This document shows positions 9,277 through 17,868 of a DNA stretch of 64,000 nucleotides, piece by piece. The DNA comes from LMUY01 sp965199095 (GTDB lineage Bacteria; Pseudomonadota; Alphaproteobacteria; Acetobacterales; Acetobacteraceae). The stretch's first letter is position 1. The number at the start of each line of letters is the position of its first letter. Below the pieces are notes generated by a model that was not told the DNA's origin, made no database searches, and worked only from the letters and a program-made list of their open reading frames with translations. The position numbers and the translations under genes were made by a program. The DNA lies in assembly GCA_965199095.1 (NCBI GenBank), contig CBDAQM010000005.1:124001-188000 (forward strand), read 5' to 3'.

Positions 9277-9888
9277 GTGCGGGTCTACCTGGCTGGCCCT
9301 GACGTGTTCCTGCCAAACCCGCTCGCCCGGGCGGAGCGGATGCGTCGCATCTGCCGGCGCCACGGCCTCCACGCCGTCTCACCGTTGGACGCGCTTGCTG
9401 GCGAGCAGACCGACCCCATTGAAGCGGCCGACCCGGCGGCGATCGCCCGCCGCAACGAGGCCCACATCCGCACCTGCGACGCCGTCATCGCCAACCTGAC
9501 GCCGTTCCGTGGCCCGGGCGCCGATGCCGGCACGGTCTACGAGATCGGCTTTGCCCGGGCGCTTGGCCGGCCCGTGTTCGGCTATGCCACGGCCGCTGCC
9601 GGCTATGCGACCCGGGTCCGCGCCCTGCCCGGCAGCTCCCACAGCCATGATGCCGAAGGGCTGGCCATCGAGTCGTTCGGATTGTTCGAGAACCTGATGG
9701 TGAGCTGCGGCATCGAGGCAAGCGGCGGCTTCACGCTGGCCGAAGATGCGGACGACCGTTGGACCGACCTGTCGGTGTTCGAGCGCTGCGTCAGCCGCGC
9801 GGCCTGCCTGCTGCTCACCCAGGCAGTGGCGGCGGGGCCTTCGCCTGTGGCAGAGCCGCCCGGCCCGTTGCAACCAGCGCTAGCATGA
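9277..9888 (+). CDS. Nucleoside 2-deoxyribosyltransferase family protein
   Basis: 203-residue protein starting at GTG (MRVYLAGPDVFLPNP). The YLAGPDVF start, the RRNEAHIRTCDAVIANLTPFRGPGADAGT block and the catalytic-type Glu in VYEIGFARALGRPVFGY match the family that exchanges or hydrolyses deoxyribose-base bonds. It follows the histidine kinase by 3 bases, suggesting co-transcription. Its last 74 bases overlap the convergent AmpG gene, so its Ala/Pro-rich tail is probably unconstrained. Exact substrate not predictable. Confidence 0.82.
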   Translation: MRVYLAGPDVFLPNPLARAERMRRICRRHGLHAVSPLDALAGEQTDPIEAADPAAIARRNEAHIRTCDAVIANLTPFRGPGADAGTVYEIGFARALGRPVFGYATAAAGYATRVRALPGSSHSHDAEGLAIESFGLFENLMVSCGIEASGGFTLAEDADDRWTDLSVFERCVSRAACLLLTQAVAAGPSPVAEPPGPLQPALA

Positions 9889-11089
9889 TCAGCATGGCGG
9901 GAACCGCGGCGAAGATCGCGAGCCCGTAGAACGGCACCCAGCCCAGCGATTGGGCCAGCCACCCGGACAAGCCGCCCAGTGTGCGCAGCGGCAACGTCGC
10001 GATCGACGAGAGCAGCGCGTATTGCGTGGCGCTGTAGCCGGGCGCGCAGAGGCTGGAGAGGAAGGTGATGAAGGCCGCATCGGCCATCGCCTCGGCAAAC
10101 CCCTCCAGCAAGACCTTCAGCACGAGGATCACCGGATCGCCGCCAGACAGCGCCAGCGCGAAATACAGGCCCATCGAGGCCATCTGCACGAACCCGGTGA
10201 GGATCAGGGCGCGGGCGGCACCGAGGCGCGCCACCAGCAGGCCACCCACGGCCGCCCCGGCCAGGCTGGCGATAAGCGAAGGCACGCCGATCGCCTGCGC
10301 CACCTGGACGCGGTCGTAGCCCAAGGCGCGGTAGAACGGCGGCGCCATGGTGCCGGCCATCGCCTCGCCCAACTTGAACAGCAGCACGAAAGCCAGGGTG
10401 ATGACCGCGCCACGGCGGCCGAGGAACTCGGCCAGAGGTCGCAGGACGGCATGGCGGAAGTTCGCCCAGAAGCCAGCCACGCCGCGCTGCATGGCGGCCA
10501 CTGGCGGCGATGGCGCGATCAAGGTGAAAATCGGCCCGAGAGCGATCAAGGCGGTCACGCCGAGCAAGGCCCCGTGCCAGCCCAGCCGCCCGGCCAGCCC
10601 GATCGCCGCGGCGCCGGCCACCAGCAACGCCGCGCGATAGCCCCATATATAGGCGGCCAAGGCGGCGCCCTGTGACCGTTCCGGAAATAACTCTATCCGC
10701 CAGGCATCCACCGCAATGTCCTGGCTTGCCGACAGGAAGGCGACCAAGGCTGCCGCCGTGACCAGGGGCAGCGGATCGGCCGGATCGCACATCGCGAGGC
10801 TGGCGCAGGCAATGACCAAAAGTGGCTGGATCAGCATCAGCCAAGCGCGCCGTTGGCCAAGCTGTTGCAGCCACTTCGGCAACTGCATCCTATCCAGCAG
10901 GGGCGCCCACAGGAATTTCAGGCTGTAGGAAATGCCGATGCTTGCCGTCCACCCGATGACGGGCAACGAACTGCCGGTCTCGCTAAACCATTGCCGGAGG
11001 GTGAAACCAGAAAGTGGAAGCGGCAACCCGGCCACGAAGCCAAGCCCCGCCATTGCAACGAAAGCCCGGCGGCGCTGTCGATGATCCAA
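9815..11089 (-). CDS. ampG: AmpG-family muropeptide MFS permease
   Basis: 424-residue inner-membrane MFS transporter with about 12 hydrophobic segments. It resembles AmpG, which imports anhydro-muropeptides for cell-wall recycling: the FVAGLPLPLSGFTLRQWFSE start, SYSLKFLWAPLLDR, and ASQDIAVDAWRIELF (charged loop after TM4). TTG at 11089 gives MDHRQRRRAFVAM; the ATG at 11053 is a possible shorter start. The 3' end overlaps the convergent deoxyribosyltransferase-like gene by 74 bases. The two lytic transglycosylases in this window (near 2 kb and 52 kb) would supply its substrate. Confidence 0.87.
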   Translation of the reverse strand: MDHRQRRRAFVAMAGLGFVAGLPLPLSGFTLRQWFSETGSSLPVIGWTASIGISYSLKFLWAPLLDRMQLPKWLQQLGQRRAWLMLIQPLLVIACASLAMCDPADPLPLVTAAALVAFLSASQDIAVDAWRIELFPERSQGAALAAYIWGYRAALLVAGAAAIGLAGRLGWHGALLGVTALIALGPIFTLIAPSPPVAAMQRGVAGFWANFRHAVLRPLAEFLGRRGAVITLAFVLLFKLGEAMAGTMAPPFYRALGYDRVQVAQAIGVPSLIASLAGAAVGGLLVARLGAARALILTGFVQMASMGLYFALALSGGDPVILVLKVLLEGFAEAMADAAFITFLSSLCAPGYSATQYALLSSIATLPLRTLGGLSGWLAQSLGWVPFYGLAIFAAVPAMLIMLALVATGRAALPQAKAPPPLPG

Positions 11090-11148
11090 AGCAAAAGGCC
11101 TGAAGGTGTTTCCCCTCAGGCCTCGCTGGTCAGCCGTCCGCCGTCAAG

Positions 11149-11358
11149 CTACTTCGATGCGGGTGCACCAGAGGATGCCGAACTCGGGGCGGACGTGGTT
11201 GTGGTCGCCACTGCGCCAGCCCCCGAACTCGACTCCTTATCGCCTGCGCCGTTGGCATTCGGCGATGCAGCCCCCTGCTGAGTCGCATTGGTCTGGGCCA
11301 TTGCCGCGCCACTGGCGAGCAGAAACGCCGCCATTGTCGTTATCGCCACGATCTTCAT
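11149..11358 (-). CDS. Small secreted Ala/Ser/Thr-rich protein of unknown function
   Basis: 69 residues. A clean signal peptide (MKIVAITTMAAFLLASGAAMAQ) is followed by a low-complexity tail rich in Ala, Ser, Thr and Gly with no cysteine. I chose the ATG at 11358 because it begins the signal peptide; the frame is open upstream but shows no homology and overlaps typA. Not recognised as a family. The mature part looks disordered and could be periplasmic or surface-associated. Confidence 0.6.
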   Translation of the reverse strand: MKIVAITTMAAFLLASGAAMAQTNATQQGAASPNANGAGDKESSSGAGAVATTTTSAPSSASSGAPASK

Positions 11359-11428
11359 AGCATTCTCCCAAGCCGGGCGATCTGCCCAAGCTTGCCCAAT
11401 AAACGATGCGGAGAGGCAAGAGTTGCCA

Positions 11429-13258
11429 TCACGCCGCGGCGGAGTCGGATTGCCGCCCCGCCTTCTTGCGCTCATGCGGGTCCAGGTGGCGCTTGCGCAA
11501 CCGGACGGCGGCGGGCGTCACCTCCACCAACTCGTCATCCTCGATATAGGAAATCGCCTGCTCCAGCGACATCCTGCGCGGGGGGATCAGCAGCATCGCG
11601 TCATCCTTGCCGGCCGCGCGGATGTTGGTGAGCTTCTTCTCCTTGATCGGGTTCACGTCGAGGTCGGACTCGCGTGAATGCTCGCCCAGGATCAAACCCT
11701 CATAAACCTTGTCGCCCGGGCTGACGAACAAGGTTCCGCGCTCCTGCAGGTACCAAAGCGCGTAATGGATCGCCTCGCCGCCCTCGGTCGAAATCAGCGA
11801 CCCGTTGCGGCGCCCCTCCATCGTCCCAGCCCACGGCTCATAGCCGGCAAACAGCCGGTTCATGACGCCGCTGCCGCGCGTGTCGGTCAGGAACTCGCCG
11901 TGATAGCCGATCAGCCCGCGCGAGGGGATGCGGAACGTCAGGCGCACCTTCCCGCCGCCGGAGGGCCGCATGTCCTGCAAGACACCCTTGCGGCGGCTCA
12001 TCTTATCGACGACGACGCCCGAGAAGGGCTCGTCCACGTCGATCAGCACCTCCTCGAACGGCTCCTCGCGCTCCCCGGTCTCCTCGTTCTTGCGCGTCAG
12101 CACGCGCGGGCGGCCGATCGTCAGCTCGAAGCCCTCGCGGCGCATGGTCTCGATCAGCACGCCGAGCTGCAATTCGCCGCGCCCGGCCACCTCGAAGGCT
12201 TCGCTCTCGTTGCTCTCGGTGATCTTGATGGCGACGTTGCCTTCCGCCTCGCGCAGGAGCCGGTCGCGGATTTGGCGGGACGTGACCTTCTTGCCCTCGC
12301 GTCCGCCAAGCGGCCCGTCATTCACCCGGAACGTCATGGCGAGCGTCGGCGGGTCGATCGGGGTGGCATGCAGCGGTTCCGCCAGGTCAGGCGAGCCAAC
12401 CGTGTCAGGCACCGTCGCGTCCGTCAGCCCGGCGACCGCGATGATGTCGCCCGCGATCACTTCCTCCACCGCGACGCGCTCCAGGCCGCGGAAGCTCATC
12501 AGCTTGGTCAGGCGCCCGGTCTCCACCACTGAGCCGTCGGAGCGCAGCACCTTCAGCGGCATGTTGAGCCGCGCCGTTCCCTGCTCCACCCGGCCTGTCA
12601 GCACCCGGCCGAGGAAGTTGTCGTAATCCAGGATGGAGGCGACCATGCCGAACGGGGCGTTGGCGTCCAGCGCCGGCGCGGGCACATGGCGCAGCACCAG
12701 GTCGAACATCGGCGACAGGTCCTTGCGCGCGCCCTCTAGCACCTCGTCCGCCCAGCCTTGCCGGCCGGAGGCGTAGAGCATGGGGAAGTCGAGCTGTTCG
12801 TCCGTTGCACCCAGCGCCGCGAACAGGTCGAACACCTCGGTATGGACCTCGTCCGCGCGCGCGTCCTGCCGGTCGACCTTGTTGACCACCACGATCGGTT
12901 TGATGCCTTGCGCGAGCGCCTTGCCCACGACGAACTTGGTCTGCGGCAGCACGCCCTCGGCGGCGTCCACCAGGACGATGGCGCCATCCACCATGTTTAG
13001 GATGCGCTCCACCTCGCCGCCGAAATCGGCGTGGCCCGGCGTGTCAACGATGTTGATGCGGGTGCCGCGCCACTCCACGCTGGCGACCTTCGCCAGGATC
13101 GTGATTCCGCGCTCCCGCTCCAGGTCGTTCCGGTCCAGCGCCCGCTCGGCAACCTGCTGATGCTCTCGAAACGCCCCGGATTGGCGCAGCAATTGGTCGA
13201 CCAGCGTTGTCTTGCCGTGGTCGACATGGGCAATGATGGCGATATTCCTGATGTCCAT
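11429..13258 (-). CDS. typA: Translational GTPase TypA/BipA
   Basis: 609-residue ribosome-associated GTPase linked to stress, cold adaptation and ribosome assembly. It starts MDIRNIAIIAHVDHGKTTLVDQLL (G1). G3 is DTPGHADFGGEVER and G4 is VVNKVDR. EF-Tu-like domain II, the EF-G-like domains (RGELQLGVLIETMRREGFEL) and the TypA C-terminal domain (SRGLIGYHGEFLTDTRG, VRLRKRHLDPHERKK) follow. The full length matches the family. Confidence 0.97.
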   Translation of the reverse strand: MDIRNIAIIAHVDHGKTTLVDQLLRQSGAFREHQQVAERALDRNDLERERGITILAKVASVEWRGTRINIVDTPGHADFGGEVERILNMVDGAIVLVDAAEGVLPQTKFVVGKALAQGIKPIVVVNKVDRQDARADEVHTEVFDLFAALGATDEQLDFPMLYASGRQGWADEVLEGARKDLSPMFDLVLRHVPAPALDANAPFGMVASILDYDNFLGRVLTGRVEQGTARLNMPLKVLRSDGSVVETGRLTKLMSFRGLERVAVEEVIAGDIIAVAGLTDATVPDTVGSPDLAEPLHATPIDPPTLAMTFRVNDGPLGGREGKKVTSRQIRDRLLREAEGNVAIKITESNESEAFEVAGRGELQLGVLIETMRREGFELTIGRPRVLTRKNEETGEREEPFEEVLIDVDEPFSGVVVDKMSRRKGVLQDMRPSGGGKVRLTFRIPSRGLIGYHGEFLTDTRGSGVMNRLFAGYEPWAGTMEGRRNGSLISTEGGEAIHYALWYLQERGTLFVSPGDKVYEGLILGEHSRESDLDVNPIKEKKLTNIRAAGKDDAMLLIPPRRMSLEQAISYIEDDELVEVTPAAVRLRKRHLDPHERKKAGRQSDSAAA

Positions 13259-13347
13259 ATGCGTCTAACCGGGCGCACCCGTGGGCCGCCGCGCCTGTCT
13301 ATGTTGCAGGCGCACACATAAGCGGAGACGGCCGACAATACGAGCCT

Positions 13348-13386
13348 AAAAGCCGGGCCTGCAGCCATCAGTGCTGCAGGCCCGGC
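13348..13386 (-). terminator. Rho-independent terminator of the Pro/Ala-rich secreted protein gene
   Basis: A perfect 13-bp inverted repeat (arms 13352-13364 and 13374-13386, GCCGGGCCTGCAG type) with a 9-base loop. Read on the minus strand, the stem is followed directly by TTTT. It lies 19 bases after the stop of the gene ending at 13405. Confidence 0.85.
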
Positions 13387-13404
13387 TCGATAGCAATGTA
13401 TCGG

Positions 13405-14157
13405 TTAGCGCCCAGCCGCCATCGCCGCCGCAACGTCGCGCTTGGCCCCGGCGACATCGCGCTGCGCCAAGGCGTCGCGGGCTGCCTTGACCTGCATCAC
13501 GTCAGGCGCCTGGTCCGGTGTGCCGGCCTGGTCCGCTGGCACGGAGCGTTGCAGCATGGCCGTCTCCGCCCGCTCCAGCGCTTCCTGCGCCATACCCGTT
13601 TGTCCGCGGTCCAACGCCCGTTGCGCATCGGACAGGAAGCCGCCGACGGACGCATTCGGCCCACCGGCGGGGCTTGGCAAGCGCGGTGCGATGACCGAGC
13701 GGGTGTCGCCCGACGTGATGTTGCTGGCGTTCCCCGAGGCAGGGAAGGAATCGCCGACCCCAGGCTCATGCCCCGGACGCACGTCGCTGTCGGACGTCGT
13801 CGCCGCTGGCGCCGGCGCACGGCGGATGATGCGGTGAACCGGCCGGCGCGGCTGGACCGGCTTGGCCGCCGTGCTGGCGCTGGGCGTCGCCGCAGGCGCG
13901 GTCGTGGCAGGTGGCGCCGCAGTCGAGGGTGCGGCGGCGGGCGCCGGCGCCATCGGCGGGGGCGTGGCCCTTTGCGGGGCAGCCGCAGGTGCGGCCGTCG
14001 AAGCCGCTGGCGGGGTCGTGGCAGGTGGCGTCGCCATCGGCGGCGCGGCGGTCGGCGCAGGGGTCGAGGTCGCTGGCGGCGCGTTCGGAGGTGTCTGCGC
14101 GCTCGCGACACCAACCAGCCCCATCAGGGCAACGGATGTGAGCAATACCTTGCGCAT
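13405..14157 (-). CDS. Secreted Pro/Ala/Thr-rich protein, function unknown
   Basis: 250 residues. Signal peptide MRKVLLTSVALMGLVGVASAQ, then about 80 residues of Pro/Ala/Thr-rich low complexity, then a basic patch (VQPRRPVHRIIRRAP), and a C-terminal region of about 90 residues with Ala-rich helices: FLSDAQRALDRGQTGMAQEALERAETAML and a second segment ending DALAQRDVAGAKRDVAAAMA. The helical part looks like a short repeat of a TPR-like kind. It resembles periplasmic or envelope proteins with a wall-spanning linker; no family recognised. A strong terminator follows. Confidence 0.75.
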   Translation of the reverse strand: MRKVLLTSVALMGLVGVASAQTPPNAPPATSTPAPTAAPPMATPPATTPPAASTAAPAAAPQRATPPPMAPAPAAAPSTAAPPATTAPAATPSASTAAKPVQPRRPVHRIIRRAPAPAATTSDSDVRPGHEPGVGDSFPASGNASNITSGDTRSVIAPRLPSPAGGPNASVGGFLSDAQRALDRGQTGMAQEALERAETAMLQRSVPADQAGTPDQAPDVMQVKAARDALAQRDVAGAKRDVAAAMAAGR

Positions 14158-14252
14158 AAAATCTGTCCTTCAATGTCAAACGCCTCGCACGGACGTGCGA
14201 ACTTACCGACACAAAGGAAACAATAGGCCAAAGGTTTCGCCGGACTTGACGA

Positions 14253-15248
14253 TCAATCCGTAATGACTCGCGCCAGCGCCTTCAGGTCGGCGGCCGGACG
14301 GGCGCCGTAATGGCTGATGATTTCAGCCGCCGCGACGCTCCCCAACCGCCCGCAGGCGCGCAGCGAACGCCCGGCCGTCAAGCCGGCCAGGAAGCCCGCC
14401 GCATAGGCGTCGCCAGCCCCCGTCGTGTCCACGACGGCGGTCGGCTCGGCCTCGACCACCACCCGTTCGCTGCCGCGCAGGATGACGCTGCCCTGCTCGC
14501 TGCGGGTCAGCACGGCGAGCCCGACCTCCGCCCGCGCCGCTTCGGCGGCGGCGTCGAACGTGTCGAGTTCATACAGGCTGCAAATCTCCGCCTCGTTGGC
14601 GAACAGGATATCCACGTCATCAGACACGAGGTTGCGGAAGGCCGCCCGGTGCCGGTCGACGCAGAACGCGTCCGACAGGGACAGGGCGACCTGCCGCCCG
14701 GCGGCATGCGCCGCGGCCGCAGCCCGGCGGAACGCCGCCTGCGCCGCCGGCGGGTCGAACAGATAGCCTTCCAGGTAAAGCACGGCCGAGTCGGCCACCA
14801 AGGCCGCATCCACGTCCGCCTCGCCGAACGCCACGCAGGCCCCGAGGAACGTGTTCATCGTCCGCTGCCCGTCCGGCGTCACGAGGATGAGGCAGCGTGC
14901 CGTCGCCGCCCCGCCCGCCAGCGCGGCGGTGGGGAACTGCACGCCGGCGGCGGCGATGTCGCGGCGGAACGTGGCGCCCAGCCCGTCATCGGCCACCTTG
15001 CCCAGATAGGCCACCCGCGCGCCCAGCGCCGCAGCCACGGCGCAGGTGTTGGCGGCGGAACCGCCGCTGCTCTCCTGCCCCGGCGGCATGGCGGCATACA
15101 GCGCATCCGCGGCGGCGGAGTCGATCAACGCCATGCCGCCCTTGCGCATGTCGTGCTTGGACAGGAACTGGTCGTCCGACGGCGACACCACGTCGACGAT
15201 GGCGTTGCCGATGCCGATGATGTCGAACCTGGCCTGGGAAGCACTCAT
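14253..15248 (-). CDS. PfkB-family sugar/nucleoside kinase (adenosine kinase-like)
   Basis: 331-residue ribokinase-fold enzyme. It starts FDIIGIGNAIVDVVSPSDDQFL; the SGGSAANTCAVAAALGARVAYLGKV block is PfkB signature 1 and DTTGAGDAYAAGFLAGL is signature 2, containing the catalytic Asp. In overall pattern it is closest to the adenosine/inosine kinase branch found in alphaproteobacteria, but the phosphate acceptor cannot be fixed from sequence alone. Monocistronic, divergent from the EI24 gene. Confidence 0.9.
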   Translation of the reverse strand: MSASQARFDIIGIGNAIVDVVSPSDDQFLSKHDMRKGGMALIDSAAADALYAAMPPGQESSGGSAANTCAVAAALGARVAYLGKVADDGLGATFRRDIAAAGVQFPTAALAGGAATARCLILVTPDGQRTMNTFLGACVAFGEADVDAALVADSAVLYLEGYLFDPPAAQAAFRRAAAAAHAAGRQVALSLSDAFCVDRHRAAFRNLVSDDVDILFANEAEICSLYELDTFDAAAEAARAEVGLAVLTRSEQGSVILRGSERVVVEAEPTAVVDTTGAGDAYAAGFLAGLTAGRSLRACGRLGSVAAAEIISHYGARPAADLKALARVITD

Positions 15249-15332
15249 GCTGTGTTGCCGATCACGAAAGAGGGCTGCAATGCAGCGCGCCTATCACCGA
15301 CCCGCCAACGGGGCAATGTTCGGAGCAACGTC

Positions 15333-15989
15333 ATGAAAGCCCTGATGCTGGCGGTCGGCCAGTTGGATGACCCGGCGTGGCTCGGCGTGCTGGTCCGCAG
15401 CGTCGCGGCGGCGTTGGCCGCCTACCTGGCGCTGTTGGGCCTCGCCGTCTGGGGCATCCACGCCCTCCTGGCGATGGTGCACTGGCCGGGCTGGCTGGCG
15501 GCGGTGCTGGGCACGCTGGGCGTCGTGCTGGCGGCATTCTGGCTGTTCCTGCCCAGCGTGATGCTGATCGCCACCCTCTTCATCGAGCGGATCGCCCTGG
15601 CCGTGGAACGGCGCTACTACCCCTTCCTGCCGCCTCCCACGCCGGCCCCCGTATCGGTGCAGGCGTGGGAGGCGCTGGCGCTGACGGCACAGGTGCTGTT
15701 GTTGAATGCAGTCGCCTTGCTGCTCGCATTGCTGCCGGTACCCGGGCTGGGTTTAGCGCTGGCGGTGCTGGTCAGCGGCTGGGCGATCGGGCGTGGCCTG
15801 TTCGTGGCGGTGGCGATGCGGCGGATGGGCCGGGGCGAAGCCCAGGCGCTGTATCGCCACCGCCGGGTCGCCGTCTTGCTGCCGGGCATCCTGCTCGCGC
15901 TCGCCGCGACCGTGCCGGGATTGAACCTGCTGGTGCCGCTGGTCGGCACGGCGGCCATGGTGCACGTGCTGCATCGCTCGCTTGCCTGA
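15333..15989 (+). CDS. EI24-domain (CysZ-like) integral membrane protein
   Basis: 218 residues with four to six membrane segments: SVAAALAAYLALLGLAVWGI, WLAAVLGTLGVVLAAFWLFL, LNAVALLLALLPVPGLGLALAVLVSGWAIGRG and GILLALAATVPGLNLLVPLVGTAAMVHV. The PVPGLGLAL...GWAIGRGLF...R and VPGLNLLVPLVGTAAM segments are typical of EI24/CysZ proteins, some of which import sulfate. No cysteine-biosynthesis genes are adjacent, so the transport role is uncertain. Start ATG at 15333. Confidence 0.82.
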   Translation: MKALMLAVGQLDDPAWLGVLVRSVAAALAAYLALLGLAVWGIHALLAMVHWPGWLAAVLGTLGVVLAAFWLFLPSVMLIATLFIERIALAVERRYYPFLPPPTPAPVSVQAWEALALTAQVLLLNAVALLLALLPVPGLGLALAVLVSGWAIGRGLFVAVAMRRMGRGEAQALYRHRRVAVLLPGILLALAATVPGLNLLVPLVGTAAMVHVLHRSLA

Positions 15990-16049
15990 CGCTTGCGCAC
16001 GGGCCCGTGAGCATTCCCCATTGTTCGGCCCGGCCCGCGATGATAGGCC

Positions 16050-16793
16050 ATGCCGTTCCCTACGCCGGATCGCCCGGCAGATCGCGCAGAAAGGGGCCTC
16101 CCCTTGTTCAAACGCCGTAATACGACCGGCCCAGACATCGAGACACCGCCTGTCGACCCAGTTGAAGACGCTCCATCCGCCAAGGCCCCCGCGACAGATA
16201 CGCCTGCTTTGCCAACTCCCCAGCCCGATACCGGCCTGGGCGTTCCCCCGTTTCGTCCAGCCCCGCCAAAGGAGGCACCTGCCATGGGCCGCACGCCGTT
16301 TCTAAGCCCGACCCCGAACCCGACCCCGCCAAGCAATCCTCCCACCACGCCGCCGGCGCCGCCCCCACCGCCCTCTCCGCCGGGCATGGCGAGCGGCCCT
16401 CGCCCCATGGCTGGTCCAGGCCGGGCGCCGGGCCGCGACACTGCGGAGCGGCGCACGCTCGTCGTCGGCCGCGGGATCAGCGTTCAGGGCACGGTGCAGG
16501 ATGCCGAGCGCCTTGTGGTCGAGGGCACTGTTGAGGCCAGCATGATCCATGCGACCGAGCTGTCGATCTCCCTGGGCGGGATGTTCAAGGGCGAAGTGGA
16601 GGTCGAGGATGCCGAGGTTGCCGGCACGATCGACGGCACGCTGACGGCCCGCGGCAACCTGATCGTCCGCACCTCCGGCAGGGTCCTGGGGACTGCCCGG
16701 TGCCGCCGGTTGCAGGTCGAGGATGGCGGCCACATCACCGGCCGGATGGAGATGCTGTCCGATACGCCAAAGCCCCCCGAGCCGACGACCTGA
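16050..16793 (+). CDS. Bactofilin (polymer-forming cytoskeletal protein)
   Basis: Up to 247 residues. A disordered Pro-rich N-terminal half (about 30-130) is followed by a ~100-residue bactofilin beta-helix: RTLVVGRGISVQGTVQDAERLVVEGTVEASMIHATEL, GEVEVEDAEVAGTIDGTLTARGNLIVR. Bactofilins polymerise without nucleotide at the membrane and organise cell-wall enzymes. The ATG at 16050 is used here. A TTG at 16104 (giving LFKRRN, like many bactofilin starts) has AAGGGG about 8 bases upstream and may be the real start, 229 residues. Confidence 0.88.
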   Translation: MPFPTPDRPADRAERGLPLFKRRNTTGPDIETPPVDPVEDAPSAKAPATDTPALPTPQPDTGLGVPPFRPAPPKEAPAMGRTPFLSPTPNPTPPSNPPTTPPAPPPPPSPPGMASGPRPMAGPGRAPGRDTAERRTLVVGRGISVQGTVQDAERLVVEGTVEASMIHATELSISLGGMFKGEVEVEDAEVAGTIDGTLTARGNLIVRTSGRVLGTARCRRLQVEDGGHITGRMEMLSDTPKPPEPTT

Positions 16794-16798
16794 CGCCA

Positions 16799-16836
16799 CG
16801 AGGGCGGGACCGCCACGCGGCAGTCCTGCCCTCCCT
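16799..16836 (+). terminator. Terminator-like hairpin after the bactofilin gene
   Basis: 10-bp inverted repeat with one G-U pair (16800-16809 against 16824-16833, GAGGGCGGGA type), 6 bases after the bactofilin stop. No T-tract follows, so intrinsic termination is uncertain. Confidence 0.35.
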
Positions 16837-16863
16837 CAGTCTGGATGTAGGCCGCACGTACGA

Positions 16864-16893
16864 GGCGGAGTACGCTGCGCTCTTCCGCCCTAC
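16864..16893 (-). repeat. GTAGGG-family palindromic repeat, single arm
   Basis: 30-base unit which, on the minus strand, begins GTAGGGCGGAAGAGC and ends TACTCCGCC. It is identical at 27 of 30 positions to the unit at 42458-42487. Its ends are complementary (GGCGGA/TCCGCC), so it can fold. Intergenic, between two genes pointing at each other. Confidence 0.75.
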
Positions 16894-16938
16894 CCGTTTG
16901 TCAACGTCGGTGGATCCCGGCTGACCGCAAGCCGGACG

Positions 16939-17217
16939 CTATGGGATAACGTGGCCATACGCCGTCGGTCCGTAGCCGTCCGGCGGCGGGCAGGCGCACT
17001 CGAAACCCACCGGCTTGGGCCGGCCCATCGGGCAGACCACGTGGCGTGGGCCATACGGCGTGCGCAGGAACGCGTTGCACCGGCCGCCCGGCGGCGGTGG
17101 CGGGCGGTATCCGTAGCCGTATCCCTCCTGCGGCGGCGGATAATACTGCGCCTGCGCCTGCGCCGTCGCGAGACCCAACAACACGATTCCAAGTCCGATC
17201 TGCCGAAACGTCAACAT
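16939..17217 (-). CDS. Small secreted Cys-containing protein of unknown function
   Basis: 92 residues. Signal peptide MLTFRQIGLGIVLLGLATAQAQA, then a Tyr/Pro/Gly-rich stretch (YYPPPQEGYGYGYRPPPPP), then a compact part with four cysteines (RCNAFLRTPYGPRHVVCPMGRPK and FECACPPPDG), which could form two disulfides in the periplasm. Start ATG at 17217. Not recognised as a family. Confidence 0.68.
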   Translation of the reverse strand: MLTFRQIGLGIVLLGLATAQAQAQYYPPPQEGYGYGYRPPPPPGGRCNAFLRTPYGPRHVVCPMGRPKPVGFECACPPPDGYGPTAYGHVIP

Positions 17218-17256
17218 GGCCCCCTCTATCCTGCCGGGATTGGGTTTGACGAGAAA

Positions 17257-17868
17257 TTAAGGCCGTACGGGGGCAGACAGTTGCAAGCAGTTCGCCGTCA
17301 GCGCGCCGAACGCCCGTGCCCGGTGGCTACTGCCGTGTTTCGCCGCCGGCTCCATCTCACCGTAGCTCAGGGCGCTGCCGACCGGGACGAACATCGGGTC
17401 GTAGCCGAACCCTAGATCGCCGCGCGGCGGCCAGCAGGTATGGCCGTCCACCCGGCCGAGGAAGGTCGCCGTCCCGCCCGCGGGAAAGGCAAGGCACAGC
17501 GCGCAGACGAACCATGCGCGGCTGTCCGCGCCGGCCTGCTGGTGGACGCGCTGCATCGCCGCCGCGAAATCCTTGCCCGGACCGGCCCAGCGTGCCGACA
17601 GCACGCCCGGCGCCCCATCCAGCGCCGCCACGCAGAACCCGGAATCATCGGCCAAGGCCGCAAGCCCGCTCGCCGAGGCAGCCGCCAGCGCCTTCAGCCG
17701 GGCATTGCCGGCGAAGTCGGCCTCCGTCTCCTCCGGCTCCGCCAGGCCGAGCGACCCAGCCGACAGCACCGTCACCCCGAAGGGTTGCATCAGCGCCGTC
17801 AGCTCCCGCAGCTTGCCGGGATTGTGGCTGGCAAGCACCAGCCGGTCACCGGCAGCCAGCCGCGTCAT
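17257..17868 (-). CDS. rdgB: XTP/dITP pyrophosphatase (RdgB/HAM1)
   Basis: 203-residue house-cleaning pyrophosphatase that removes non-canonical purine NTPs such as dITP and XTP. Motifs: VLASHNPGKLREL (substrate loop), EADFAGNARLKA, ALADDSGFCVAALDGAPGVLSARWAG (catalytic Asp) and GDLGFGYDPMFVP. The ATG at 17868 overlaps the rph stop by 4 bases (ATGA), so the two are translationally coupled, the usual order in alphaproteobacteria. Confidence 0.95.
   Translation of the reverse strand: MTRLAAGDRLVLASHNPGKLRELTALMQPFGVTVLSAGSLGLAEPEETEADFAGNARLKALAAASASGLAALADDSGFCVAALDGAPGVLSARWAGPGKDFAAAMQRVHQQAGADSRAWFVCALCLAFPAGGTATFLGRVDGHTCWPPRGDLGFGYDPMFVPVGSALSYGEMEPAAKHGSSHRARAFGALTANCLQLSAPVRP

Noticed and set aside
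15617..16456. Gly-rich frame antisense to the EI24 and bactofilin genes
   Set aside because: It spans two genes on the other strand and is only the complement of the bactofilin Pro-rich region.
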